64,000 bases of DNA from positions 1 to 64,000 of the forward strand of contig JAJNBC010000012.1 in the NCBI GenBank assembly GCA_021156085.1, written 5' to 3'. The notes under the pieces were generated by a model. The model had not been told where the DNA came from. It saw only the letters and a list, made by a program, of their open reading frames with translations, and ran no database searches. A program made the position numbers and the translations under genes. The stretch is from Gammaproteobacteria bacterium (GTDB taxonomy: Bacteria > Pseudomonadota > Gammaproteobacteria > DSM-16500). Below are positions 19,054 through 29,038 of the stretch, one piece after another (position 1 is the first letter of the stretch; every line of letters begins with the position of its first letter).

Positions 19054-19803
19054 TTAAGAAAATGATTTTACTGACAGTAAATCTAGTGGCTTAAAAAAAG
19101 CGAGGACAGAGGGGTTGAAAATAAAAGAAATATTATAAGGATGTTCTGCGTGTAATGTCTTAATGGGTAAATGTTTTATCAGTTTTTCGACTGCATTGGC
19201 AAGATTACCAAGTAAAATCATCCTGATATGGGGTCGTTGATGATATAAAAAATTAAGCAGATGTAGAAGGAAGGGCTGCCAAGCTTTAGCATCCTTACGT
19301 ACAGGAGTAGATTGTAATACGAGTGAAGTATTTAATAATAAAAATCCACTTGATAAGAAGTTATTAAAAAACGCATGGTTAGTTTTTACTAAGCCGTCTT
19401 TGTTAATTTGAGCAATATCTGCTTGACTCATTTTTTGTGGATGCAATGCGCCTTTGGCTAACAAAAGCATTTTAATTAAATTCCGTAAGGAAGTGGCGCG
19501 GTTAACAGATTTACTTAGTCCTGTGGCTGACCAGAGATCCGTGACGGAAGCATCCCAAAATGCATAACCGTTTGCTGATTCGGGACGAGGATAGGGGGAT
19601 TCCCCTAATAAAACATAATTAATTTTATTGATTGGCAAGGTAAAAGCATTAAATATTTTTTCAGGGCCGGGAAGCCATTGCGTGTGGTTATTTAGCTCAG
19701 CTAGGTACGCAGGGTCTACTTTGGTTAAGGCTTGAATCAAACAGTCTCGCCATGAAGAATCTACTTTGTCTAAATTAAATAAATGACGTATTTCCATAGG
19801 CAT
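19054..19803 (-). CDS. Divergent uracil-DNA glycosylase (Ung) superfamily protein
   Basis: A 249-aa protein with the Ung scaffold. It has [12 protein letters not shown] near residue 60, where active Ung has a GQDPYH motif; [11 protein letters not shown] near 155 (Ung LLLNTVLTV); MILLGNLAN near 192 and a terminal EHPYN near 220, where Ung has HPSPLS. The catalytic Asp of GQDPYH is Ser here and the following His is Pro, so classical uracil excision is doubtful, although the substrate-recognition Asn and the C-terminal His are kept. It could be an inactive or re-purposed base-binding protein. It sits between the two-component regulator and a divergent Trm112-like gene. Confidence 0.65.
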   Translation of the reverse strand: MPMEIRHLFNLDKVDSSWRDCLIQALTKVDPAYLAELNNHTQWLPGPEKIFNAFTLPINKINYVLLGESPYPRPESANGYAFWDASVTDLWSATGLSKSVNRATSLRNLIKMLLLAKGALHPQKMSQADIAQINKDGLVKTNHAFFNNFLSSGFLLLNTSLVLQSTPVRKDAKAWQPFLLHLLNFLYHQRPHIRMILLGNLANAVEKLIKHLPIKTLHAEHPYNISFIFNPSVLAFFKPLDLLSVKSFS

Positions 19804-19847
19804 TTGCTATAATCTCACTGCGATCATCATTAAAGGTAATGTTTTAT

Positions 19848-20036
19848 ATGGAGAAAAATTTACTTGAGATTTTAGCATGCCCGATCTGTAAAGGTGAATT
19901 AATCTTTGAGTTAACCCATCAAGAACTCATTTGTAAATTTGATCGGCTAGCCTATCCGGTGATAGAAGGTATTCCGGTGATGCTGGAGAGTAGAGCACGG
20001 CGATGGAACATAGAAGAGTCAGGGGATGAAATTTAA
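19848..20036 (+). CDS. Trm112/YcaR family small protein
   Basis: A 62-aa protein with a CPICKG knuckle near residue 11, a single later Cys, [12 protein letters not shown] and EGIPVML. This is the Trm112 family (YcaR in E. coli). Eukaryotic and archaeal members activate methyltransferases; bacterial members are often near lpxK/kdsB and their role is unclear. I start at the ATG 19848 because AAAGG lies 11 nt upstream; the ATG at 19839 is only 2 nt from that site. It is divergent from the Ung-like gene. Confidence 0.87.
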   Translation: MEKNLLEILACPICKGELIFELTHQELICKFDRLAYPVIEGIPVMLESRARRWNIEESGDEI

Positions 20037-20098
20037 TAGCGTTAAGAGAAATAAGAATAATCTACGCAAAAAATTTAAATGACTCGATTCCGCTCTGT

Positions 20099-20152
20099 AA
20101 AAAATGCAGAAAAAGGTTTTTATTTTTGTCCTCGAAAAAGGCTGCATTTTTT
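20099..20152. terminator. Probable bidirectional terminator between the Trm112-like gene and rne
   Basis: AAAAAATGCAG (20099-20109) and CTGCATTTTTT (20142-20152) are perfect complementary arms, A-rich on one side and T-rich on the other, separated by a ~32-nt interior. The two flanking genes converge here. The long loop makes it atypical, but the A/T flanks suit termination in both directions. Confidence 0.5.
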
Positions 20153-20196
20153 CAGGAGGATGACTATCACTGATCTATGTTGAGACGGATTATCTA

Positions 20197-22497
20197 TTAT
20201 TTATTTTCTTCTCCTTTTACTGACGTATCATACTGGTCTTCGCCCGTGACGATGCTTTGCTGTGGATCTCTGCTAGCAGCAGATGGTTTCCTATTATTAC
20301 GTCTATGCTTGGAAAAACGTTTGTTATGCCGGTGTTTAGAGGGATGACGAGGGTGTTTTCGTTCTGAAGATATTCCTCCTCCGGGGGGCTGATCATCAGA
20401 GGAAGTCTTTATCCCATGCTCCATAGGAGAATTATAGTGTGGATGTGGTTCTACTGAGGAAGCTGACGTTACAAAAGGAGGGGCATTATTTTGCGCTGCA
20501 CTTGCAGTAGGCACATGAGTTTGAGGAACAGAAAGTATCGATGTTTCTCCAATAGATGGCGGTATTTCATATGATGGCATCTCTTGGGGAGTTTCTAATT
20601 GGGTTTCTTGTACAGGGCGAGTAGGTTCATTCAGTTTAATGTACTTTTGTCGATGTTGATCAGGACGGTGGGGTCTTCTCATATTTTTATTACGGTGATG
20701 ATGACCACGATATTTGTGACGAGGGGGTTGGGAGCTATATTTTCTTTTTTCACTAGATTCTACTTTGTTTTCTGTAGAACCCCCTTCTTTTTTCTCAAAG
20801 AGATAATGAACAAAGCGCGTGAGTAAGCCTTTTTGCGTTTTTTCTTTGTTTGCCACCGAAGGCTGTAATTGGGGCGGCGTAGGTTGATCAATTGAGATGC
20901 TTTTAATAGCAGGTTCTTGGTGTATCCTTTGTGCAATTTGGCTAGTGGTAGCTACTTCAGTTTCAGGTTTAGAAATCAGTTGGTAGCTCAGTGATTTTTC
21001 ATCTCGCTCAGATACATCTGAAGTGCGAATACGCTCTACTTCATAATGGGGCGTACTAAAATGTTGATTAGGTACAATGACGACACTCACTTTTTGGCGA
21101 GTTTCAATATCAATAATAGCCTGCCGTTTCTCATTCAAGAGAAAAGAAGCAATTTCCACTGGTAAAATAGCTCGTACTTGTGCCGTATTTTCTTTTAGGG
21201 CATGTTCTTCAATCAAACGAATAATAGACAGAGCAAGTGATTCAACGCCGCGAATAGTGCCTTGACCAAGGCAGCGCGGGCAACTGATATGACTAGACTC
21301 TCCAAGTGAAGGACGTAGGCGTTGGCGAGACATTTCGAGTAATCCAAAACGAGAAATTCGTCCTATTTGTACCCGAGCTCTATCCATTTCCAATGCTTTT
21401 CTAAGGCGTTCTTCTACTTCCCGTTGATTGCGGGGTGGAGTCATGTCGATATAATCAATGACAATTAATCCGCCCAAATCACGTAAACGAAATTGGCGCG
21501 CAATTTCATCAGTGGCTTCCAAGTTTGTTGTCAACGCGGTTTCTTCAATATCCCGACCTTTAGTAGAACGAGCAGAATTAATATCGATAGAAACCAGGGC
21601 TTCTGTATGATCAATCACAATAGAGCCGCCTGAAGGAAGCCGAACTTCTCGTTGGAAGGCAGATTCAATTTGGCTTTCAATTTGAAATCGTGTAAAAAGC
21701 GGCGTAGGATCTTGGTAAAGTTTGACGCGGTGAATAAAATCGGGTCGAATTAATTTAATATGATTGAGGACCTCGGTATATGTTTCGGGTTCATCAATCA
21801 AAAGTTCGTCTATATCTTTGCGCAAATAGTCTCTTACTGCACGGATGACAGCGCTGCTTTCTTGATAAATGAGAAAAGGAGCCGGGTGTTGTTTCGCAAC
21901 TTGTTCAATTGCCTCCCAGTGGCGTAAAAGGATAGTCAAGTCCCATTGTAATTCCTCTTGATTACGCCCGCTACCTGCTGTACGTACAATAATTCCCATG
22001 CCTTCTGGTAATTGCAAAGCAGCAAGATTTTCTCGTAACTCAGAGCGTTCGTCGCCCTCAATGCGTCTGGAAATACCACCCGCTCTAGGATTATTGGGCA
22101 TTAAAACTAGATAGGAGCCAGGTAATGATATAAAAGTAGTGAGTGCCGCCCCCTTAGAGCCGCGTTCTTCCTTGTCTACTTGGACAATAATTTCTTGTCC
22201 TTCTTCTAATACTTCATTAATGGTTGGACGCTTGCCGCTATTTTCATCAAATTTTGCGTTAAAACAAGAACGAGCTACTTCTTTTAAAGGTAAGAATCCA
22301 TGGCGCCCACCACCATAATCGACAAAAGCAGCTTCAAGGCTTTCTTCTGTGCGAGTAACGACCCCTTTGTAAATATTTGATTTTGTCTGTTCGTAAACAG
22401 CCGAATCAATTGTTATATCATATAAATATTGCCCATTCGCTAACGCAATACGCATCTCTTCAGCTTTATGAGTTGCGTTAATTAACATTCTTTTCAT
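20197..22497 (-). CDS. rne: Ribonuclease E
   Basis: A 766-aa endoribonuclease for mRNA decay and rRNA/tRNA processing. The N-terminal catalytic half has the S1 RNA-binding domain (~35-120), the DNase-I-like subdomain with catalytic Asp residues in [10 protein letters not shown] (near 303) and LIVIDYIDM (near 346), and the Zn-link CPRCLGQG (near 404). The C-terminal third (from ~515) is disordered and rich in Arg, His and Pro (for example [11 protein letters not shown]), the part that in E. coli carries RNA-binding and degradosome sites; it is shorter than in E. coli. It is divergent from rluC, as in enterobacteria, with a 431-bp spacer suited to a long autoregulatory leader. Confidence 0.95.
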   Translation of the reverse strand: MKRMLINATHKAEEMRIALANGQYLYDITIDSAVYEQTKSNIYKGVVTRTEESLEAAFVDYGGGRHGFLPLKEVARSCFNAKFDENSGKRPTINEVLEEGQEIIVQVDKEERGSKGAALTTFISLPGSYLVLMPNNPRAGGISRRIEGDERSELRENLAALQLPEGMGIIVRTAGSGRNQEELQWDLTILLRHWEAIEQVAKQHPAPFLIYQESSAVIRAVRDYLRKDIDELLIDEPETYTEVLNHIKLIRPDFIHRVKLYQDPTPLFTRFQIESQIESAFQREVRLPSGGSIVIDHTEALVSIDINSARSTKGRDIEETALTTNLEATDEIARQFRLRDLGGLIVIDYIDMTPPRNQREVEERLRKALEMDRARVQIGRISRFGLLEMSRQRLRPSLGESSHISCPRCLGQGTIRGVESLALSIIRLIEEHALKENTAQVRAILPVEIASFLLNEKRQAIIDIETRQKVSVVIVPNQHFSTPHYEVERIRTSDVSERDEKSLSYQLISKPETEVATTSQIAQRIHQEPAIKSISIDQPTPPQLQPSVANKEKTQKGLLTRFVHYLFEKKEGGSTENKVESSEKRKYSSQPPRHKYRGHHHRNKNMRRPHRPDQHRQKYIKLNEPTRPVQETQLETPQEMPSYEIPPSIGETSILSVPQTHVPTASAAQNNAPPFVTSASSVEPHPHYNSPMEHGIKTSSDDQPPGGGISSERKHPRHPSKHRHNKRFSKHRRNNRKPSAASRDPQQSIVTGEDQYDTSVKGEENK

Positions 22498-22928
22498 AGC
22501 TACCTTATTTAATCAAAGGCGCTCTTAGCTTTTTTAATGCCCTAAATTTAAGGGGGGTTGTGGCTTTTTGTCGTAAGCGTTCATGCATGCCTTTAATACT
22601 TAGTGGCGTTCTATCATCGAGACTGTGAACAGTTACTTTTTCTCACACAACAGGACTCATATCATCATTTAAAAGATCTGAGCGCGGTTTATATTTTTTT
22701 AATCACATTTATTCGCTAACTTACTTGACTTAGCCTAGCGAAATGGTCAATAGACCCTAATAATTTGCCTCCTTCAGGCATTGGCGAATATAACAGTATT
22801 TTTAAGGCTATTCAATAATGTAGGAGGAATTGTGTTAGCTTAATAGAAAGAAGAGGTCTTCGTAGAGTCAAGATTTTCTGCGAAATGGGAGAGGAAGTCT
22901 GTTAGAATGGGATATTTTGGAAAAGTGC
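22498..22928. other. rne-rluC divergent intergenic region with a degenerate palindromic element
   Basis: This 431-bp spacer holds no credible gene. It must contain both promoters and the rne leader. Bases ~22621-22759 look like a decayed copy of the palindrome family: the right end (TAGCCTAGCGAAATGGTCAATAG and then ACCCT) resembles the right end of the copy after lolD, and the left end GACTGTGAACAGTT is a poorer match. I could not identify clear -35/-10 pairs. Confidence 0.45.
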
Positions 22929-23870
22929 ATGCAAAAAAGCTCTGTTCAGTATGTCTCCATACAAGCGGGTGTGGCGGGTCAACGCATTGATAATTTCTTG
23001 GTGGCTCGTTTAAAAGGCGTGCCCAAAACACATATTTACCGGATTTTGCGTAAAGGGGAGGTGCGCGTCAATAAAAAACGTACTAAGCCAAGTTATAAAT
23101 TACAAGAAGGAGATCAAATACGCTTACCGCCTTTGCAAATGTCCCCCGATTCTGTCCCTCCTCAACCAGGACCCTCCTTAATGGCGTATTTGGCTGAGCG
23201 TATTTTATATGAAGACGCTCATCTTTTGATTATTAATAAACCTTCTGGTATTCCCGTTCATGGGGGCAGCCAAGTGAAAATAGGGATAGTTGAGGCATTA
23301 CGATGTATGTATCCTAAATTGCCGCAGCTTGAATTGGTTCATCGTCTAGATGCGGATACCTCGGGCTGTTTGATATTATCAAAAAAACGTAGTATATTAC
23401 GCGAGTTACATGAAATGTTACGTGCTAAAAAAATTGAAAAAATATACTGGGCTCTGACGCAGGGACATTGGAAAGAAGCGGAACTCACGGTGGATGTTCC
23501 TCTGCTTAAAAATCAGATAAGTAGCGGTGAGCGTATTGTACGAGTAAATGCAGAGGGAAAGCCTTCATTAACACTATTCCGTGTACTTAAAGAATTTGCG
23601 AATACTTCTTTGATGGAGGTGAAGTTAGAAACAGGTCGTACTCATCAAATTCGTGTGCATGCGAAATATCGGGGACATGCTGTGGCAGGAGATGAAAAAT
23701 ACGGAGATAAACAATTGAATAGACAGATGCAGGAAGCAGGCCTAAGACGGTTGTTTTTACATGCTTATTCAATTAATTTTACCTTGCTCTCTCTCGGGCG
23801 TCAGGTAAGAGTAAGTGCGCCTTTGGATCCTGACTTGGCGACATGCTTGGAGGCGCTAAAAAACGCATAG
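22929..23870 (+). CDS. rluC: 23S rRNA pseudouridine synthase RluC
   Basis: A 313-aa RluA-family enzyme modifying 23S rRNA uridines (positions 955/2504/2580 in E. coli). The N-terminal S4 RNA-binding domain (~15-75) is followed by the catalytic domain with the LVHRLDADTSGCL motif, where the Asp after Arg-Leu is the nucleophile, and the C-terminal ETGRTHQIRVH motif. I use the ATG at 22929, with GGAAAA just upstream, rather than an earlier TTG. Divergent from rne, a classic gammaproteobacterial arrangement. Confidence 0.93.
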   Translation: MQKSSVQYVSIQAGVAGQRIDNFLVARLKGVPKTHIYRILRKGEVRVNKKRTKPSYKLQEGDQIRLPPLQMSPDSVPPQPGPSLMAYLAERILYEDAHLLIINKPSGIPVHGGSQVKIGIVEALRCMYPKLPQLELVHRLDADTSGCLILSKKRSILRELHEMLRAKKIEKIYWALTQGHWKEAELTVDVPLLKNQISSGERIVRVNAEGKPSLTLFRVLKEFANTSLMEVKLETGRTHQIRVHAKYRGHAVAGDEKYGDKQLNRQMQEAGLRRLFLHAYSINFTLLSLGRQVRVSAPLDPDLATCLEALKNA

Positions 23871-23874
23871 AGTC

Positions 23875-23953
23875 TTAGAGGCTATTTACCATGGAGCGGA
23901 GCACAGAAAATTAACGTATTGCCGCTAGATAGTAGCATTATTAACAGAGCCTA
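23875..23953. repeat. Palindromic intergenic element, truncated copy (after rluC)
   Basis: This ~79-bp stretch begins TTAGAGGCT and ends AGAGCCTAA, the terminal signature of the element family. It contains GCGGAGCACAGAAAAT, the reverse complement of ATTTTCTGTGCTCCGC in the copy after lolD. About half of the full element is missing. Confidence 0.6.
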
Positions 23954-24003
23954 ACCTATTTATAGTTTGACACTCTATTCTTACCAGAATAAAATCGCGC
24001 GCT

Positions 24004-24528
24004 ATGCTAAAAGAGAATATGTTGCCTACCCAAATTGATCTATTTCGGTTTGCTAATCATGCAACTTCCTTAAAAGGCACATTGCATATTAAGGAAATGC
24101 AACGGCTTGCTTCTAGTTTGCACACGAATGAGGGTGGAGTCGACGTTGAGATAGAATTTGGAATAGATAGGCAAGGAATACGTTTTTTGCGGGGTCAGTT
24201 TGCGGTTGGCTTAACTCTTCAGTGCCAGCGGTGTTTAAGGCCGTTTGTTTATAAAATGGAGAGTTGTTTTTTGTTGGGGGTGGTATGTTCTGAGGAAGAA
24301 GCAAGTCAACTGCCAGCAAGGTATGATCCCTTAATAGTGAAGGAGGGGATGCTTGTCATTCAGGATGTATTTGAAGATGAGTTAATTGTAAGTTTGCCGA
24401 TTGTGCCTATGCATCAACTTAGTGATTGTAAAATAAAATTGCCTTTAGTAGCAGAGACAGATGAAACTATTACCGTAGGTAAAGAAAGTCCATTTAAAGT
24501 GATAGAATTTTTGAAAGTGAGGAGTTAA
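24004..24528 (+). CDS. yceD: YceD family (DUF177) protein
   Basis: A 174-aa protein with [12 protein letters not shown] near residue 77, the CxxC metal-knuckle core of DUF177. It is located directly before rpmF, as in nearly all bacteria. The plant and bacterial homologues are linked to 23S rRNA maturation. An in-frame ATG at 24019 is an equally good start and neither has a strong ribosome site. It is 4 nt from rpmF, so the two are cotranscribed. Confidence 0.88.
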   Translation: MLKENMLPTQIDLFRFANHATSLKGTLHIKEMQRLASSLHTNEGGVDVEIEFGIDRQGIRFLRGQFAVGLTLQCQRCLRPFVYKMESCFLLGVVCSEEEASQLPARYDPLIVKEGMLVIQDVFEDELIVSLPIVPMHQLSDCKIKLPLVAETDETITVGKESPFKVIEFLKVRS

Positions 24529-24532
24529 GACT

Positions 24533-24733
24533 ATGGCTGTTGCAAAAAGTCGAAAATCGCGTTCACGTCGTAATATGCGACGTGCCCATTCTGCATTAAC
24601 CGCGGCAGCTTTGTCAGTTGACATGGCGACGGGTCAGACGCATCGTCGTCATCATGTTGGCCCTGATGGTTATTATAGAGGTCGCCAAGTGATTGCAAAA
24701 AATGCAGTAACTGAAGACGAAAATGAAGAGTAA
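24533..24733 (+). CDS. rpmF: 50S ribosomal protein L32
   Basis: A 66-aa basic protein starting [19 protein letters not shown], the bL32 signature. As in other gammaproteobacteria it lacks the zinc-binding cysteines found in some lineages. GGAG lies upstream within the end of yceD, and plsX starts 5 nt after its stop. Confidence 0.97.
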   Translation: MAVAKSRKSRSRRNMRRAHSALTAAALSVDMATGQTHRRHHVGPDGYYRGRQVIAKNAVTEDENEE

Positions 24734-24738
24734 TTAAT

Positions 24739-25770
24739 TTGAAAACAATAACCATTGCTGTGGACGCTATGGGAGGAGATTATGGTCCTTCGGTGATAGT
24801 GCCCGCTGCATTGCAAATACTGGCAAAATATAATGCGCTTCATTTGGTTTTAGTGGGTGATGAAGAAGTATTACGAAAAGAATTAAAAGCTCGGCATGCT
24901 TGTGATCAAATAAGGCTAGTTATTCATCATGCGTCCCAATGTGTAGAGATGGGTGAATTACCTGCTGTTGCGTTGAGAACAAAAAAAGATTCATCTATGA
25001 GAGTGGCTATTAATTTAGTGAAAGAAGGCAGGGCCCAGGCTTGTGTGAGTGCAGGCAATACGGGTGCCTTGATGGCCACAGCTCGTTTTGTGTTAAAAAC
25101 CTTACCAGGCATTGATCGGCCTGCTATTATTTCTACTTTTCCTACGCGAGTAGGTCATAAAAATATGCGCATGTTGGATCTGGGCGCTAATGTAGATTGC
25201 AGTGTAGATAATTTATTTCAATTTGCTGTTATGGGTTCAGTATTAGCGTCAGCAGTAGATAATATTGCTAATCCTACTGTCTGTTTGCTCAATATTGGGG
25301 AAGAAGATATTAAGGGAAATGAACAGGTGAAAGAAGCAGCGCAACTTTTAGCAAATTCAAAAGCAATTCATTATATGGGTTATGTCGAAGGAGATAAGCT
25401 TTATCACGGTTTGGCAGATGTGATTGTGTGCGATGGGTTTGTAGGAAATGTGGCTCTTAAAACAAGTGAGGGAGTGGCTAGCTTTATCAGGCAACTTATT
25501 AAGGAAGCATTTTATAGTAGTTTATTTACTAAATTGGCTGCTCTATTTGCCTGGCCCGTCATGAAATCGTTAAGTAGACGTATCGATCCAGATCGTTATA
25601 ATGGGGCAAGTTTAATTGGTTTAAAAGGTATTGTGATAAAAAGTCATGGTGGAGCGAAAACGCAAGCTTTTGCTCATGCAATTGAAGAAGCGATGATACA
25701 AGTTGAAAAAAATGTTTTGCAGCTCATTGCTGAGAAAATAGAGCAGTTATTAAAATTATCTCGCTCCTAG
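24739..25770 (+). CDS. plsX: Acyl-ACP:phosphate acyltransferase PlsX
   Basis: A 343-aa peripheral membrane enzyme that makes acyl-phosphate from acyl-ACP for phosphatidic acid synthesis. It has [12 protein letters not shown] at the N-terminus, [10 protein letters not shown] near 95, [11 protein letters not shown] near 143 and [11 protein letters not shown] near 230. The start is TTG 24739, the only initiation codon consistent with the family N-terminus; it has no good ribosome site and is probably coupled to rpmF. The TAG stop lies at the left edge of a palindromic repeat. Confidence 0.95.
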   Translation: MKTITIAVDAMGGDYGPSVIVPAALQILAKYNALHLVLVGDEEVLRKELKARHACDQIRLVIHHASQCVEMGELPAVALRTKKDSSMRVAINLVKEGRAQACVSAGNTGALMATARFVLKTLPGIDRPAIISTFPTRVGHKNMRMLDLGANVDCSVDNLFQFAVMGSVLASAVDNIANPTVCLLNIGEEDIKGNEQVKEAAQLLANSKAIHYMGYVEGDKLYHGLADVIVCDGFVGNVALKTSEGVASFIRQLIKEAFYSSLFTKLAALFAWPVMKSLSRRIDPDRYNGASLIGLKGIVIKSHGGAKTQAFAHAIEEAMIQVEKNVLQLIAEKIEQLLKLSRS

Positions 25771-25911
25771 GAGCCTGTTTAAAATCTCGCTAGGGCGAGC
25801 TGGAAAACAGCGATTAGAGAACGGTAGGGGAGTATACAGGAAGTATGTGAGCAACGGATCGCAGAAAATCGCTGTTTTCCGGCCACATAGTAGAGATTAT
25901 AGATAGGCTCT
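25770..25911. repeat. Palindromic intergenic element (between plsX and fabH)
   Basis: About 142 bp with inverted ends: the left arm starts GGAGCCTGTTTAAAATCTC and the right arm reads on the other strand as AGAGCCTATCTATAATCTC. Inner arms GGAAAACAGCGATT also pair. It shares a core (CTGCGATCCGTTGCTCACAT on the minus strand) with the copy upstream of bcsB. It begins at the plsX stop codon. Confidence 0.8.
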
Positions 25912-25952
25912 AAGAGTTCATATACGGACTTTAATAACTAACAGGTAGCCCC

Positions 25953-26918
25953 ATGGGATATGCACAAATTATTGGTACAGGTGGTTATTTACCTGAAAAA
26001 ATTCTGACGAATTTTGATTTAGAAAAAATTGTTGACACCTCTCATGAATGGATTGTGGAACGTACAGGTATTCATCAGCGTCATATTGCTGCTGCCCATG
26101 AAACTTCGTTAACGATGGCTGAAAATGCAGCGCATGTGGCAATGAATGCTGCGGGTATTATGCCAGCTGAAATAGGTATGATTATTGTTGCTACCACCAC
26201 ACCCGAGAAGACGTTTCCAAGTACAGCTTGTTTATTACAGCAACGCTTAGGCATTGCGGGCTGTCCCGCTTTTGATTTGAATTCTACAGCATGTGCGGGA
26301 TTTGTTTACGCGTTGAGTATCGCAGATCAATTTATTCGTCAAGGCGCAATTAATAATGCCATGGTGATTGGTAGCGAAGTGATGTCTAGAGTGGTTGACT
26401 GGAGCGATCGCACTATTTCTATTTTATTTGGCGATGGTGCGGGTGCTGTTATTCTGGGTGCAGCAGAGCAGCCAGGGGTATTATCAACTCATCTCCATGC
26501 AGATGGTACTCATAAAGATGTTTTATTTTTGCCAAATCATATTGGCAACGTGACGGATGTGGATACTGAATTATATATGCAGATGAATGGGAAACAGTTA
26601 TTCAAGTTATCGGTTAATATCTTAGGTCATTTATTTGATGAAACATTAGCAGCTAATAATTTAAAAAAATCAGATGTGAATTGGTTAGTACCTCACCAAG
26701 CTAATATTCGTATTATTGAAGCCATGGCAAAAAAACTTGATCTACCGATGGAGCGAGTTGCCATTACTTTAAATGAACAAGGTAATACTTCGGCTGCCTC
26801 CATTCCCCTTGCTTTAGATAAAGCAATACGCGATACACGCATCAAGCGAGGGGATATGTTATTGCTTGAAGGATTTGGGGGCGGCTTGGCATGGGGTTCT
26901 GCTCTTATTAAATATTAG
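25953..26918 (+). CDS. fabH: 3-oxoacyl-ACP synthase III
   Basis: A 321-aa enzyme condensing acetyl-CoA with malonyl-ACP to start fatty-acid synthesis. The Cys-His-Asn triad is visible: Cys in NSTACAGFVYAL (~112), His in VPHQANIRI (~247) and Asn in GNTSAAS (~277). The GFGGGLAWGS C-terminal motif is also present. It is separated from plsX by the palindromic element, so it may have its own transcript. Confidence 0.96.
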   Translation: MGYAQIIGTGGYLPEKILTNFDLEKIVDTSHEWIVERTGIHQRHIAAAHETSLTMAENAAHVAMNAAGIMPAEIGMIIVATTTPEKTFPSTACLLQQRLGIAGCPAFDLNSTACAGFVYALSIADQFIRQGAINNAMVIGSEVMSRVVDWSDRTISILFGDGAGAVILGAAEQPGVLSTHLHADGTHKDVLFLPNHIGNVTDVDTELYMQMNGKQLFKLSVNILGHLFDETLAANNLKKSDVNWLVPHQANIRIIEAMAKKLDLPMERVAITLNEQGNTSAASIPLALDKAIRDTRIKRGDMLLLEGFGGGLAWGSALIKY

Positions 26919-26926
26919 AGGTGGAT

Positions 26927-27874
26927 GTGAAATCATTAGGTGTCGTTTTTCCAGGGCAAGGTTCTCAAACAGTCGGCATGTTAGCTGATATTGCGCATGA
27001 GTTTCCTCTAGTGGAAGCGATTTATGGAGAAGCTTCTCAGGCATTAGGCTATGATTTATGGAAGTTAGTGCAGCACGGGCCTCCTGAAGCGTTGGATCAG
27101 ACTATGCATACTCAACCTGCATTACTTGCAGGGTCATATGCTATCTGGCGTATTCTTGAGGCAGAGAAAAAAATACGTCCCGTTCTTTTGGCTGGGCATA
27201 GTCTGGGTGAGTACACTGCCTTAGTTTGTGCGGGTGCCCTGCAATTTTCTGATGCTATACGTCTGGTGGCAGCTAGAGGCCAATTTATGCAAGAAGCTAT
27301 TCCTGCAGGTCAAGGGGCGCTTGCTGCTATTATTGGGCTCGATGAAGCTAGGGTCAGTGAGCTTTGTGGGCGTGCCATTTTGGCGAATGAGGTATTGACT
27401 CCTGCAAATTTTAATAGCCCTGGGCAAATTGTTGTTGCAGGTCATGTCGCTGCAGTTGATCGTCTCATTATTTTGGCAAAAACAGCAGGCGCGCGCATGG
27501 CAAAATTATTACCAGTCAGCGTGCCATCGCATTGTGTTTTGATGCAGCCGGCGGCAGAACAGTTACAGAAATTATTAGCGACCATCCCTATTCAAATACC
27601 GGCTATTCCAGTGTTAAATAATGTGGATGTAGCTATTTATCAAGATGTTGCGGAGGTGCGTGCGGGCTTGGTACGGCAATTAGTTATGCCGGTGCGCTGG
27701 GTTGAAACAATACAAAAATTTGCAGCCAGTGGTATTGAATATATTATAGAATGTGGGCCAGGTAAGATTTTAACAGGGTTGAATAAACGGATTGTGACTG
27801 AAATACAATTGACTCCAACCGCAGATGTCGCTAGTTTACAACTTTTGCTAGAGACGGTATTGGAAAGAGGATAA
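26927..27874 (+). CDS. fabD: Malonyl-CoA:ACP transacylase
   Basis: A 315-aa enzyme loading malonate onto ACP. It has VFPGQGSQTVGM at the start, the GHSLGEYTAL nucleophile elbow (Ser ~91) and the catalytic His in VPSHCVLM (~200). The start is GTG 26927, which has AGAGG 5 nt upstream; an earlier in-frame GTG at 26921 has none. Confidence 0.95.
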   Translation: MKSLGVVFPGQGSQTVGMLADIAHEFPLVEAIYGEASQALGYDLWKLVQHGPPEALDQTMHTQPALLAGSYAIWRILEAEKKIRPVLLAGHSLGEYTALVCAGALQFSDAIRLVAARGQFMQEAIPAGQGALAAIIGLDEARVSELCGRAILANEVLTPANFNSPGQIVVAGHVAAVDRLIILAKTAGARMAKLLPVSVPSHCVLMQPAAEQLQKLLATIPIQIPAIPVLNNVDVAIYQDVAEVRAGLVRQLVMPVRWVETIQKFAASGIEYIIECGPGKILTGLNKRIVTEIQLTPTADVASLQLLLETVLERG

Positions 27875-27887
27875 AGGAAAATATCAT

Positions 27888-28631
27888 ATGTCACATAAAG
27901 GTAAAATTGCGCTGGTGACAGGCGCAAGTCGCGGAATAGGGCGAGCCATTGCGTTGGCATTAGGCCATGAAGGAGCCACTGTTATTGGTACAGCGACTTC
28001 TTCTGAAGGAGCGGATAAAATTACTTGTGCTTTACAAGAAGCGAAGATAGCAGGCTGTGGCATTGTTTTAAATGTGAAGGAAAAAAATTCAATTGATGCT
28101 GCTGTCACCCTAATGAAACAACATTATTCCATGCCTTCAATTTTAGTTAATAATGCAGCTGTTACTCGAGATAATTTATTTTTGCGAATGAAAGATGAAG
28201 AATGGGATGATGTCATTCAAACGAATTTAAAGTCAATTTACAGTATGACTAAAATTTGTTTACGGGATATGTTGAAAGCTCAGTGGGGCCGGATTATTAA
28301 TGTGAGTTCTGTTGTCGGTTCTACAGGTAATCCGGGGCAAGCAAATTATGCTGCGGCTAAAGCAGGGCTGATAGGTTTGACCAAAGCAGTGGCGCAAGAG
28401 GTAGGGTCGCGTAATATTACAGTAAATGCTGTATCACCTGGATTTATTGATACAGATATGACACGTGATTTATCAGAAGAACATAGAAATACGCTCTTGC
28501 AGCGCATCCCTATGCAACGCTTAGGACAAGCGACGGAAGTCGCGGCTGCCGTGGTATTTCTTGCGTCTCCGGGGGCAAATTATATAACGGGGCAAACGCT
28601 TCACGTCAATGGGGGGATGTTCATGCCATGA
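27888..28631 (+). CDS. fabG: 3-oxoacyl-ACP reductase
   Basis: A 247-aa SDR performing the NADPH-dependent reduction in each elongation cycle. It has TGASRGIGRAIA (cofactor loop), NNAAVTRDN, NVSSVVGS (Ser ~138), YAAAKAG (Tyr/Lys ~151/155) and the C-terminal HVNGGMFMP. AAAGGA precedes the ATG. A GATGC-GCAA-GCATC tetraloop hairpin overlaps its stop codon (28630-28643) but lacks a T-run. Confidence 0.97.
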   Translation: MSHKGKIALVTGASRGIGRAIALALGHEGATVIGTATSSEGADKITCALQEAKIAGCGIVLNVKEKNSIDAAVTLMKQHYSMPSILVNNAAVTRDNLFLRMKDEEWDDVIQTNLKSIYSMTKICLRDMLKAQWGRIINVSSVVGSTGNPGQANYAAAKAGLIGLTKAVAQEVGSRNITVNAVSPGFIDTDMTRDLSEEHRNTLLQRIPMQRLGQATEVAAAVVFLASPGANYITGQTLHVNGGMFMP

Positions 28632-28769
28632 TGCGCAAGCATCCTATAAAATTCCTGCTTTGTTAGCGTGAACTTCTGATATTGAGCTTGCAACTTATTA
28701 TAATTTACATACACTACAGGACACGGATAGTGGTAATGATTTTTTTTAAAATTAAGGGGAAAATTGAAC

Positions 28770-29021
28770 ATGAGTAATATTGAAGCGCGGGTTAAGAAGA
28801 TTATAGTTGAGCAATTGGGTGTGCAGGAAGAAGAAGTTACCAAAGATGCCTCGTTTGTGGATGACCTTGGAGCAGATTCATTAGATACAGTTGAATTGGT
28901 TATGGCATTGGAAGAAGAGTTTGAAACTGAAATTCCAGATGAAGATGCTGAGGGGATCAAGACGGTTCAGCAAGCGGTTGACTATATTAATGCACACATT
29001 AAAGAAAGTAGTAAAGAATAA
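28770..29021 (+). CDS. acpP: Acyl carrier protein
   Basis: An 83-aa acidic protein with the phosphopantetheine attachment motif [20 protein letters not shown] (Ser ~37). The start is ATG 28770 with AAGGGGA 9 nt upstream; an earlier TTG is only an in-frame extension. The 138-bp upstream spacer contains a TATAAT at 28699-28704, a likely -10 box, which suits a strong separate promoter for this abundant protein. Confidence 0.97.
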   Translation: MSNIEARVKKIIVEQLGVQEEEVTKDASFVDDLGADSLDTVELVMALEEEFETEIPDEDAEGIKTVQQAVDYINAHIKESSKE

Positions 29022-29038
29022 AAAAAAGGGGGCCCAAT

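Noticed and set aside
28630-28643. Terminator after fabG (GATGC-GCAA-GCATC hairpin)
   Set aside because: The stem is short and no T-run follows; it may only be a stable tetraloop.
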